DNA of 13,030 nt from Bacillota bacterium (GTDB lineage: Bacteria > Bacillota_E > Sulfobacillia > Sulfobacillales > Sulfobacillaceae). Below the pieces are notes generated by a model. It saw only the letters and a list, made by a program, of their open reading frames with translations. It did no database searches and had not been told where the DNA came from. Made by a program: the position numbers and the translations under genes. Where the stretch lies: the NCBI GenBank assembly GCA_021802375.1, contig JAKAAL010000037.1, positions 1-13,030 on the forward strand, written 5' to 3'. Of the stretch, positions 6,978 to 13,030 are shown piece after piece (position 1 is the first letter of the stretch; every line of letters begins with the position of its first letter).

Positions 6978-8669
6978 TTAAAGGCCTTTTGTCGTGCTGC
7001 TTGCCGATGTCGGCGGAGCCGGCGCTACTCCGGGGGGATTTACGGTGACTAAAGTCCCATAGTGTACCGCATGAAATACGGTATCACCGGTTGCAATCGG
7101 CAATTCCACGCAACCGAGGCTTTGTGGCAATCCGTAACTTGCTCGGGGAAACGAATGCACCGCGTCTCCTCCATTGAAATAGTTGATCCAATGGACCGGA
7201 TCGGCATACGGAACCCCGTTGGGATTCTTACCACGCATGACTTGAAAGGTGAGGCGTTCATAAATCGGATACGTGCCGAGATAGGTCGGAGTAGCCGGAA
7301 TTCCCGTATTTGTCGGTGAGGTGAGCACCAATTTGCCATTGACCCAGAGTTCGAGGGTCTCCGGCAGACTTTCGGTGACCGAGATATAGGTGTAGCCGTC
7401 TGGGCTCAGCTTGCCGGCGACTCGGTCCTTTAGGAGAGCCTTCCATACCGCCGGCCCAGCAATTCCATCGACACTCAGTCCGTTGACGCGTTCGAACTGC
7501 ATAATGGCTCCTTTGGTTACTACCGTCATCGTGCCAGGGGTCCATAGGGCTTGTAAACTCTGGGGAAGGTTCGGGTACTTCCATCGGAAGCTCCCGGCAG
7601 GCGGGTTGTCGATCAGCGACACCTGGTACCCGAGGTTGCTCGAATTAGCCGCCGGATTTGTCGCCTGCCAACTGACCGGCAAATACCCCTCCTCGGCCAA
7701 AAGCTGTTGAAGCCTCAAGACCGACCCGGGCATCGTGGTCCAGGTGAGTTGCACCGCATGCGCCAGATAGGATCCGGTTTGGGCTTCGGGACCCGACCGT
7801 CCTCCGGGAATGGTCAACGCCACTAACGCCCCGGGGCCGAACCCGATCGAGGTGTTCGGTGTAAATGTATAGGTCCTGGAGTTGACCTCCTTCCAAGCAC
7901 CCGAAGCAGATGGAGAAAGAATCCACCCCTTCCAATCCGGTTTCTTCAAAGGTTGACTAAAGGTTACCGTTAAGGTTCCATTCGAGGCGATATCGGCCCG
8001 CGGAGAAGCCAGAACCTGAACATAGGGGATCGCGGTCCATGAGACCTGTTGAACGGATCCGGCTGATTCCCACGGGGTAGCATTGGCAGTAAGGGCAACC
8101 AACCCGGACTGCCCCGGTCTCGCCTCTGCCAAGGGGAGTGTGACACGGGTAGATGGCTTAGACAAGCGTACAGTGCTGGTGTGGCCTAGTGCAGTATAGG
8201 TCACTTTGCTCACCGGCGCCCGAAACGCCACGACCATGTTTGCATTAAGCAAGCGACTGACATGAGTGCTGGCAACCGCAGGGTCTTTTGGCACCACTAC
8301 AGGAACCGTGACGGTAGCGGTTTCTCCAGGAATCCAAGCCAGTATAGGGGAGCCGGTCACAGCTATGTGCGCCCGGCCCGAAGTTCCGGCCGGCACTGTC
8401 GAGGCAGGCTCCAGGCGATTTCCCTTCATCAACAACGGGACCGAATGGTTCCCATAGCTGAATGTCGCGTGGGAAATTTTAGCGTCCAGTCCGCTGAGGT
8501 GGACTTGGACCAAGCCGATACGACTGGAGGCTAGCGCGAGGCGTGGACTCATTCGCCAAAGCACCAGCGCCAGCGCAACCAGGACTATTCCCGCACCGAT
8601 AATCCACCGCTTAGTGAAGGCCTTACTTCGATGACTTCTGAGTGGCATCGGTTGGCCGGAAACACTCAT
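6978..8669 (-). CDS. membrane-anchored YkuD-type L,D-transpeptidase with peptidoglycan-binding region
   Basis: This 563-aa protein would form or rearrange peptidoglycan cross-links outside the membrane. A basic N-terminus and one hydrophobic helix (about 22-38, IIGAGIVLVALALVLW) form a signal anchor. Residues about 45-315 are beta-rich with Ig-like repeats (TLTVTFSQPL is one strand pattern). A peptidoglycan-binding-like region lies at about 318-413 (VLRLQQLLAEEGYL and VNGLSVDGIAGPAVW). The YkuD catalytic domain is about 425-545, with His505-Ser506 and nucleophile Cys520 in SLGCVELP. The usual SHGC histidine is Leu518. A Pro/Ser/Thr tail ends the protein. The ATG at 8669 is preferred because AAGGGG lies 5 nt upstream; in-frame ATGs at 8717 and 8702 have no ribosome binding site. 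It is monocistronic. The family is secure. Activity is likely because the Cys-His-Ser set is kept. Confidence 0.92.
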   Translation of the reverse strand: MSVSGQPMPLRSHRSKAFTKRWIIGAGIVLVALALVLWRMSPRLALASSRIGLVQVHLSGLDAKISHATFSYGNHSVPLLMKGNRLEPASTVPAGTSGRAHIAVTGSPILAWIPGETATVTVPVVVPKDPAVASTHVSRLLNANMVVAFRAPVSKVTYTALGHTSTVRLSKPSTRVTLPLAEARPGQSGLVALTANATPWESAGSVQQVSWTAIPYVQVLASPRADIASNGTLTVTFSQPLKKPDWKGWILSPSASGAWKEVNSRTYTFTPNTSIGFGPGALVALTIPGGRSGPEAQTGSYLAHAVQLTWTTMPGSVLRLQQLLAEEGYLPVSWQATNPAANSSNLGYQVSLIDNPPAGSFRWKYPNLPQSLQALWTPGTMTVVTKGAIMQFERVNGLSVDGIAGPAVWKALLKDRVAGKLSPDGYTYISVTESLPETLELWVNGKLVLTSPTNTGIPATPTYLGTYPIYERLTFQVMRGKNPNGVPYADPVHWINYFNGGDAVHSFPRASYGLPQSLGCVELPIATGDTVFHAVHYGTLVTVNPPGVAPAPPTSASSTTKGL

Positions 8670-8674
8670 ATGGT

Positions 8675-8681
8675 CCCCTTC
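8675..8681 (-). promoter_or_regulatory. ribosome binding site deciding the L,D-transpeptidase start
   Basis: The minus strand reads GAAGGGG ACCAT ATG, with 5 nt spacing to the ATG at 8669. This supports the shorter start over the upstream ATGs. Confidence 0.65.
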
Positions 8682-8894
8682 TTTCTCTTCATCGGATTCC
8701 ATGGCTCTATAGCACAAACGTCCGCGTCCTCGACAAAGTTACCAATTCAGGAATATTTATTAAAGAATACCGAACCTAGACAGATCCCTTCGAAAGTAAT
8801 TATCTCGCAATTGGAAAGTTTTGTCACTCTGTGTTGACAATTTATCAGATATGCAGCTCACCCTGGGCACTGACACGTGTCCCGTGGGGGTCAT

Positions 8895-9357
8895 CCCGTA
8901 TGGGGCGCATCGGTCGCATGCCGTGGAAGGCGGCCACTGGTAGCTGTCCTGCGCAGCCGAGAATCCCGCTGTCGCCCTGCCCAGGAAAACGGTCCCCGCC
9001 ACCATAGAGCGCATCGCCGAGGATTTGCGGCATCTCTCGGCGGAACCACCCACCGAGCGGGCGCTCGGTGGGGATCGCGGGGTCGCCAAGCCGTTGATGA
9101 CCTCTGACGGGCACACCTTTGATCTCCAGCCGGTGCACAAGGCACGCATCCAAAAGACCCGAAGACAGCGAAAAAAACGGCAACGGCGGGCAAGCCGCCG
9201 CAAAAAGGGCTCCCGCAATCAAAAGACAGCCTATCGCAAAGCGGCCCGCTATCAGCAGGATGAGGCCCACGTGGTCAGGAGTATGCGCACCAGACGAGCC
9301 ATGCTCTCGTGGCCCACGCGAAGTACGATCTGTTCCGAAAATATAGGAGGGCCTTAA
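8895..9357 (+). pseudogene. tnpB: degraded IS200/IS605-type TnpB fragment
   Basis: These are remnants of an RNA-guided nuclease TnpB (OrfB). The main readable block (from about 8992 to 9280) contains the RuvC-I motif GGDRGVA, then a TSDG turn, and an arginine/lysine-rich helical region with RKKGSRNQK, the usual TnpB order. Upstream, the same frame is cut by a TAG at 8941; a different frame from about 8895 reads GRIGRMPWKAATG, resembling the strand region before RuvC-I. Downstream, the frame shifts near 9280 and another frame continues with AHQTSHALVAHAKYDL, matching the TnpB segment before the RuvC-II glutamate. Similarity stops near 9335, so RuvC-II, the zinc finger and RuvC-III are missing. 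It is clearly inactive, with at least one stop, one or two frameshifts and truncation at both ends. Confidence 0.75.
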
Positions 9358-9406
9358 AGTGCCCCCGGGGCATAGCAAAGCACCCCATAGGGACAGACGA
9401 GAAAAA

Positions 9407-10646
9407 TTACCGAGCGATCGGCGCCAACGTGACCTGGTAGCCGAGATCGGTTAAGCGTTTGATGGCGCGCCGTTTGACGGCTTCGGTGTCGCGCCGGTCA
9501 AAATAGTCCACCCCCAGATCCACATACGGCTCGCCCCGGTCCAGCACAATCCAGACCCGCTGGCAAATGGAATGGGCCACGGCAAGCGCAGCGCGTTTCG
9601 GCCCGAGACGTGGGAGCAGCCGTCGATACTGAGCCCCCAGATAGGTAGATTGGGTGCGACCGGCCCCGCGGGGCCGCCTCCACCAGCGCGCTCCGTAACG
9701 CCCGATTCCCCGGGGTGGTGCGGCCCGACAGACGTTTGCCGCCCGTCGTCTTATTGCCCGGGGCGACCCCGGTCCACTTGGCCAGCGCGGCGGCACTGCG
9801 AAACGGCTCGACGGTGGAGCCGATCTCCGCTAAAATGACATCCGCCACCCGTCCTTGGACGCCCGGAATACTTTCGATCAAGGTACGGGCCGCCTCAAAA
9901 GGATGGGTGCGTCGAGCAATCTCGTGGTCTGCACTCAGAATCAATGCCTCCAGATCCGACAGATGCCGGAGTTGCTGGGTCAGCATCCAGCGCTGGTGAT
10001 CGCCCACCAAGCCCGTGAGGGCTTGCGCTAACAATTCGGCCGAGGCCCGAATCCGGCGATCGGCGAGGGCGGTCAACGCGGTGAGGTCCGTTTCGCCGTG
10101 CGCCAGGGCCGTTAACATGGCCCGGCCGGAGACGCCGAGCACATCGGAGAGGACGCTTCCCAATTTAATGTTCCCACCCTCGAGGACCTTTTGAATGCGG
10201 TTGACTTCCCGTGCCCGTTCCTCGATGAGACTGCGTCGATACCGCACGGCTTCCCGTAGTTCGCGCTGGGACTGGTCCGGAATAAAGCTGGGCACGACGA
10301 GGCCAAAAGCCAAGAGTTCGGCCAGCCATTGGGAATCCTTGACGTCGGTTTTCTTCCCACGCTGCGGTTTGGTATGGCTCGGATTAATGAGCCACACCAC
10401 CACCGTATCCTCCAACAGATTGTACACCGGCTTCCAATACGATCCGGTGGATTCCAGACACACATGGGTAATGCCCTCTGCCACCAACCACGCCCGCAGG
10501 GCGTGGAGGTCGTCCGTGAACGTGCGAAACGTCCGCGTTTCATGGCGCAGTGGGGTGAGTTGGTCGGGGGCCTGATGACGGATGGTGACCACCGCCGTGT
10601 CCTTGTGAATGTCGATCCCCGCGCCATGATAGACTTCGACTTGCAT
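9407..10646 (-). pseudogene. IS110-family transposase, single +1 frameshift
   Basis: This DEDD-type recombinase reads as 412 aa if one base is removed. The N-terminal RuvC-like domain has Asp12 (GIDIHK), Glu65 (LESTGSYW), Asp101 and Asp104 (KKTDVKDSQW). A coiled-coil-like middle is followed by the C-terminal Tnp domain (LIESIPGVQGRVADVILAEI, then WTGVAPGNKTTGGKRLSG). At about residue 325 the frame breaks. The minus strand has GCGGCCCCGCGG; one C fewer (plus-strand G run 9670-9673) restores ARGAGRTQSTYLGAQYRR through to the natural stop at 9407. Unshifted, the frame runs to 9498 with an unrelated tail. The ATG at 10646 has AAGGAG (10655-10660) 8 nt upstream. The usual serine of the SAGKR/SGGKR segment appears to be Thr301. 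It is probably inactive unless the C run is a sequencing error. Confidence 0.88.
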
Positions 10647-10910
10647 CGGGGGGGCTCCTTTCTACGTGTCTCGCCGTTCTTGGGCGGAGAACGAGGATTC
10701 TGTTCCGCGTGCGTGGCCAAGCCAGCAACAATGCGAGATGCCCAAGACGCTCCAGGTCAAACTGTGTCGCGGATGCGTGATCCCACAGAAGGGACAACCG
10801 TCGCGAGAAAGCGCCAGGGGGACTTCGACGTCCGCGACCCAAAACCCTCCATTTTCATGCTGCGGGGTGCCGCATGAGCGGCATGGGGAACTGTGTGGCA
10901 GCATAACAGG
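10647..10910 (-). ncRNA. candidate IS110 bridge RNA region
   Basis: IS110-group elements are known to encode a bridge RNA in the non-coding end upstream of the recombinase gene. This stretch folds on the transposase strand into several units. One has a 7-bp outer stem (10857-10863 with 10898-10904) around an asymmetric internal loop (CACACAGTTCCCC opposite CCCC on the minus strand) and a 6-bp inner stem (10868-10873 with 10878-10883) with a 4-nt loop. Another pairs CTGTG with CACAG near 10761-10795 around an inner CGC/GCG stem. A third pairs GTCGCG (10800-10805) with CGCGAC (10833-10838). Stem, internal loop, stem is the expected shape of guide loops. I could not match loop sequences to the element ends or target, so the call is positional and structural only. 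Confidence 0.4.
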
Positions 10911-10937
10911 AATGAGCGACGGGGCGTTTCGTCCCAT
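10662..10937 (-). CDS. doubtful 91-aa ORF with two CxxC pairs upstream of the IS110 transposase
   Basis: An ATG at 10937, directly preceded in frame by TGA and GCG, opens 91 codons ending 15 bp before the transposase ATG. The translation contains CRSCG and, 27 residues later, CPFCG, the spacing of a small zinc ribbon, followed by a Cys/His-rich CCWLGH segment. No clear ribosome binding site precedes it. Almost the whole frame coincides with the structured 5' end of the IS110 element, where a bridge RNA is expected, and its first codons overlap the IS1634 remnant. I judge a chance frame more likely than a gene, but the cysteine pattern is unusual enough to record. Confidence 0.2.
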   Translation of the reverse strand: MGRNAPSLIPVMLPHSSPCRSCGTPQHENGGFWVADVEVPLALSRDGCPFCGITHPRHSLTWSVLGISHCCWLGHARGTESSFSAQERRDT

Positions 10938-10944
10938 CGCTCAT
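10912..10944. repeat. 33-bp hairpin at the IS110 left boundary
   Basis: Arms 10912-10926 and 10930-10944 pair over 15 positions with one mismatch and one G-T wobble around a TTT loop. It sits just where the IS1634-like reading frame ends and the IS110 5' region begins. It could be the IS110 target hairpin, part of the end, or the first stem of the RNA. Confidence 0.5.
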
Positions 10945-12190
10945 GGGTCTTCGGCGTGCGCCGCGGATCGTTCGAGACCAAAATGAACGTGCTATGGCGA
11001 GTGTCTTCGGCTCCCACCTGATCGGCGTTGACAGATCCGCGAGTCACCGTCACCCTCCAGGCCAGGCGTCATGCTCATTAGGGGTGGCCCCCTGGGTGAC
11101 TTTGCCCACGTAACTCCACACGGATTTCTTGACGCCTTTACTTTCCTGCCAGGCCTTCCGAGCATCTGCTTCGCAAGAAAACCGTGCCTTCCCTAACCGA
11201 GCAATGGCCCGGTCCAGAGTCGCCGCATCCTGGGTTTGCCGGGCTTGGGCTCGATCCGCGGCCGTGGCCTCTAGCGCCGAAGAATGCACGACGATCAGAC
11301 GCACAGGATGCTCCTTTAGCTGACCCGAGACTTCCGTGACCCGACACAGCCGCTCCGGTTCGGTCGGACAAGGTTTCGACCGTGTCCTGGTCGTCAGCCT
11401 TGTGCGCCGCGGCCTTGGTCGCCTGTTCGAGCCCAAACGTATTCGGCAGTCGCGATACGAAGCGGATCCCCCCTCGCACAGTTCCGTTCCGTGATCGTCT
11501 CATAACTCACCAGCTTTGAGTCCGCCACGAAGACCACCTGTCCCGCGCCTCTTGAGAGAGGCCCCAACTTTGGCCCACGATGGCGTCCCGCGTCCACTGA
11601 CCGTCATCCATATTGCCGTCACAGAGGTCCATCTCGACCGGGATGCCATCCGGCCGCGCGACAACCCCGGCGACCAATTGCTTGCATTCCGGATGCCCAT
11701 CTTTGTTGAACCCGTGCTTGGAAATGAACCCGACGGTTTGTCCAGGTACTGTCCGTATAAGGTGATGCAGGTGGTGTCAAAGTGGGCCGTGGTCGTCGCG
11801 GGCAATGCCAACCGCTCGATCGCCTGTTCGCTCAGGAGCGCATATGTGTTGCCGACTTGACATTCAAAGAACTTTACGAGAGCCCGTCCGATGGCCTCAT
11901 CATTGAAGTGGTGGGCCGTGTATCCAGCCCCAAATAAGACTTCGCAGTCGAGATGGTGTAGAACTCTTCTAATCGATAGAGGGCCATCGGATCGACCATC
12001 ACACCGATGATGAGGGCCAGAATCCGAATCCCCGGCGACACGCGGCATTGTTTTGGATCCCAGGGAACAGGTCGACCAACCCGATGCGTTCCGCCATGTC
12101 GGCGGCCGCCACCGCAAATCCCATCCGGTAGCTTTGCAAAAATTTGGGCACCGCGTACGCGGCGCGACTCGGACCTGTCATTATCTCCAT
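10945..12190 (-). pseudogene. IS1634-type (DUF4277) transposase, multiply frameshifted and C-terminally truncated
   Basis: The remnant reads from the ATG at 12190. Piece 1 (12190 to about 12060) gives AERIGLVDLFPGIQ, the N-terminal DUF4277 region. Another frame continues with VMVDPMALYRLEEFY (about 12000). Piece 3 (about 11960-11740) has LFGAGYTAHHFNDEAIGRAL and TTAHFDTTCITLYGQYLD, the hallmark LFG, NDD-like and LDTT segments of this family. A further frame gives the HGFNKDGHP and VEVDLCDGN blocks, then FVSRLPNTFG near 11440. Piece 6 (about 11350-11100) is the LKEHPVRLIVVHSS and FSCEADA region. A last frame ends in TFILVSND near 10955. Family proteins continue well beyond this point, so the C-terminal part is missing. 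At least five frame changes show advanced decay. The break coincides with the IS110 left end. Confidence 0.8.
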
Positions 12191-12473
12191 GCCCGTTCTA
12201 TTCTAGATCCGCTACCGATTTTCCTTTGCATTGCCACCCTGCGACAAAAAAATTCTTATTGGTGAGAATATCGTGTTCCGGAATGGGATCCGCGGAGAAT
12301 GTTGGCGTAACCCATCGGTAGGATACATGAGGTCAGGTACCCCATTCAGGGGTGCGAAATGCAGGATTATTATCGTATGCAATTTGGGATCACGGATTGT
12401 GACGAAAATTACCGGTCCGATTTTAACTTTGGTATTTGCCAAACTAATAGCCTGGAAGACTTAATCCATCGCC
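12191..12473. other. intergenic stretch, no gene seen
   Basis: About 280 bp lies between the IS1634 remnant start and the stop of the oxidoreductase remnant. It is AT-richer than the surroundings and should contain the outer end of the IS1634-type element, but no terminal inverted repeat could be identified. Overlapping short frames on both strands have no motifs or ribosome binding sites. Confidence 0.5.
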
Positions 12474-13030
12474 TTAGACATTGCGAATCCGATCTTTAAG
12501 CTCTTGAGGCGCGCATACTCGTTCTGCTATCAAAAGCGCCCGTGCCGTGGGAATACCATCCCAAACGTTCCAATTGAGCACGGCGACCAGGTGACCCCCA
12601 TCCAAATAGTATAAAACCCCCTCTTGGCCTGGTACCACTCAGTCTGCGATGACCGTGTGCCGCATGTTTATGTCGCCAATTGCCTCGTAGACCCAGTCAA
12701 AGAGATCCGAGTAATAAAACGGCATGTAGTGATAAGGTAGGCGGGCTCCAGCCATATTACTCTCCACCAGGCGTCCCTGGGACCAAGGCCTGATCTTCGT
12801 GCACCGAGATGTGACTCGCTCCCGCAATACGTGCAACGTCCCTCGCGGCAAAAATCCATTCCCTTGGTCTGACCGTAGCGATCTACCGAAATCCCTCTCG
12901 CTGTCGATACCAGTCCGAGCGAGCGCCCTAAATCGTCAGGAAATTTCATCGACCGCCCTGAGGTTTGCGGTGTGCGGCAACCGAAACATGACGACCGTGC
13001 CCTGTCCCTTCCGACTTGAAATGTCCATGG
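12474..13030 (-). pseudogene. C-terminal part of an FAD/NAD(P)-dependent oxidoreductase pseudogene (AIF/ferredoxin-reductase type)
   Basis: The pseudogene runs leftwards from beyond the window edge. One frame near 12930-12870 gives LGRSLGLVSTARGISVDRYG, which matches the segment before the C-terminal FAD motif. After a frameshift, IFAARDVARIAGASH (about 12855-12810) corresponds to the FAD-binding IFAAGDVA motif, with the key Gly changed to Arg. Another shift gives GRLVESNMAGARLP and then FYYSDLFDWVYEAIGDI (about 12710-12665), the reductase C-terminal domain. A TGA at 12639-12641 interrupts it, most likely replacing Trp. The frame then continues to LYYLDGGHLVAVLNWNVWDG and a natural TAA at 12474-12476. 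The intact family uses FAD to move electrons between NAD(P)H and a partner redox protein; this copy cannot. The partner is unknown. Confidence 0.78.

Larger units (their letters stand above)
9336..10911 (-). mobile_element. IS110-family insertion sequence (boundaries approximate)
   Basis: The element contains the DEDD recombinase gene (9407-10646), a short downstream end (about 70 bp) and a roughly 265-bp upstream non-coding end rich in hairpins. IS110 elements generally lack clear terminal inverted repeats, and none is seen, so the ends are placed where neighbouring similarity stops: the TnpB remnant ends near 9335 and the IS1634 remnant near 10945. The implied size of about 1.5-1.6 kb fits the family. 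Confidence 0.65.

Noticed and set aside
9025..9357. Treating the tnpB block as an intact 110-aa gene from TTG 9025
   Set aside because: The frame is only the central part of TnpB; family similarity extends upstream of the TTG and continues in another frame downstream, so it is a fragment.
8760..9378. Minus-strand frames of 152 and 177 codons opposite the tnpB remnant
   Set aside because: The translations have low complexity and no motif, while the plus strand has clear TnpB motifs (GDRGVA, RKKGSRNQK, AHQTSHALV).
12212..12464. Overlapping frames of about 76 codons on both strands left of the oxidoreductase remnant
   Set aside because: Neither has a ribosome binding site or a motif, and they mirror each other; intergenic or IS-end sequence is the simpler reading.
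1..13030. CRISPR array, tRNA or rRNA genes, phage modules
   Set aside because: No regularly spaced repeats, no tRNA-like cloverleaf or rRNA sequence and no phage structural genes were recognised by eye. The tnpB remnant lacks the parts needed to be a functional RNA-guided nuclease.

Overview
The window looks like a chromosomal segment of a GC-moderate Gram-positive bacterium. The proteins are of Firmicutes type: a LysM-NlpC/P60 wall hydrolase, a membrane-anchored YkuD L,D-transpeptidase and strong purine-rich ribosome binding sites. By gestalt I would guess an environmental or acidophilic Firmicute such as Sulfobacillus. That guess is inference; no rRNA or marker gene is present.

Layout. Positions 1-456 are AT-richer than the rest and hold a palindrome and a doubtful short ORF. 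At 457-1566 (+) lies a secreted three-LysM NlpC/P60 peptidoglycan endopeptidase. It ends at a strong bidirectional terminator (1602-1646) shared with a convergent three-gene minus-strand operon (about 3783 down to 1637). That operon encodes an alkaline-phosphatase-superfamily phosphodiesterase, a HAD hydrolase whose start overlaps it by 4 bp (GTGA), and a small unrecognised protein. Divergent from the operon, at 4038-5321 (+), is a c-di-GMP phosphodiesterase (EAL) with a C-terminal GAF-like extension. Next come a 333-bp spacer with a possible 32-aa ORF, a pirin gene (6470-5655, -), a 507-bp spacer with no convincing gene, and a large membrane-anchored L,D-transpeptidase (8669-6978, -).

From about 8840 to the right edge the sequence is a decay zone. 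It holds a broken IS200/IS605-type tnpB (+), an IS110-family element (-) whose transposase carries one +1 frameshift, a multiply frameshifted IS1634-type (DUF4277) transposase (-) missing its C-terminus, and the C-terminal part of an FAD/NAD(P)-dependent oxidoreductase pseudogene (-) running off the window. The IS110 element sits exactly where both neighbouring IS remnants stop. This suggests insertion followed by deletion, or recombination between elements.

How the genes fit together. The left two thirds is ordinary housekeeping and accessory content: wall remodelling (LysM-NlpC/P60 and L,D-transpeptidase), c-di-GMP turnover, and a small phosphoesterase operon. The most interesting untested signal is the roughly 265-nt region 5' of the IS110 transposase. 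On the transposase strand it folds into several nested stem-internal-loop-stem units, the arrangement expected of an IS110 bridge RNA. The same stretch also reads as a 91-aa ORF with two CxxC pairs, and the two readings compete.
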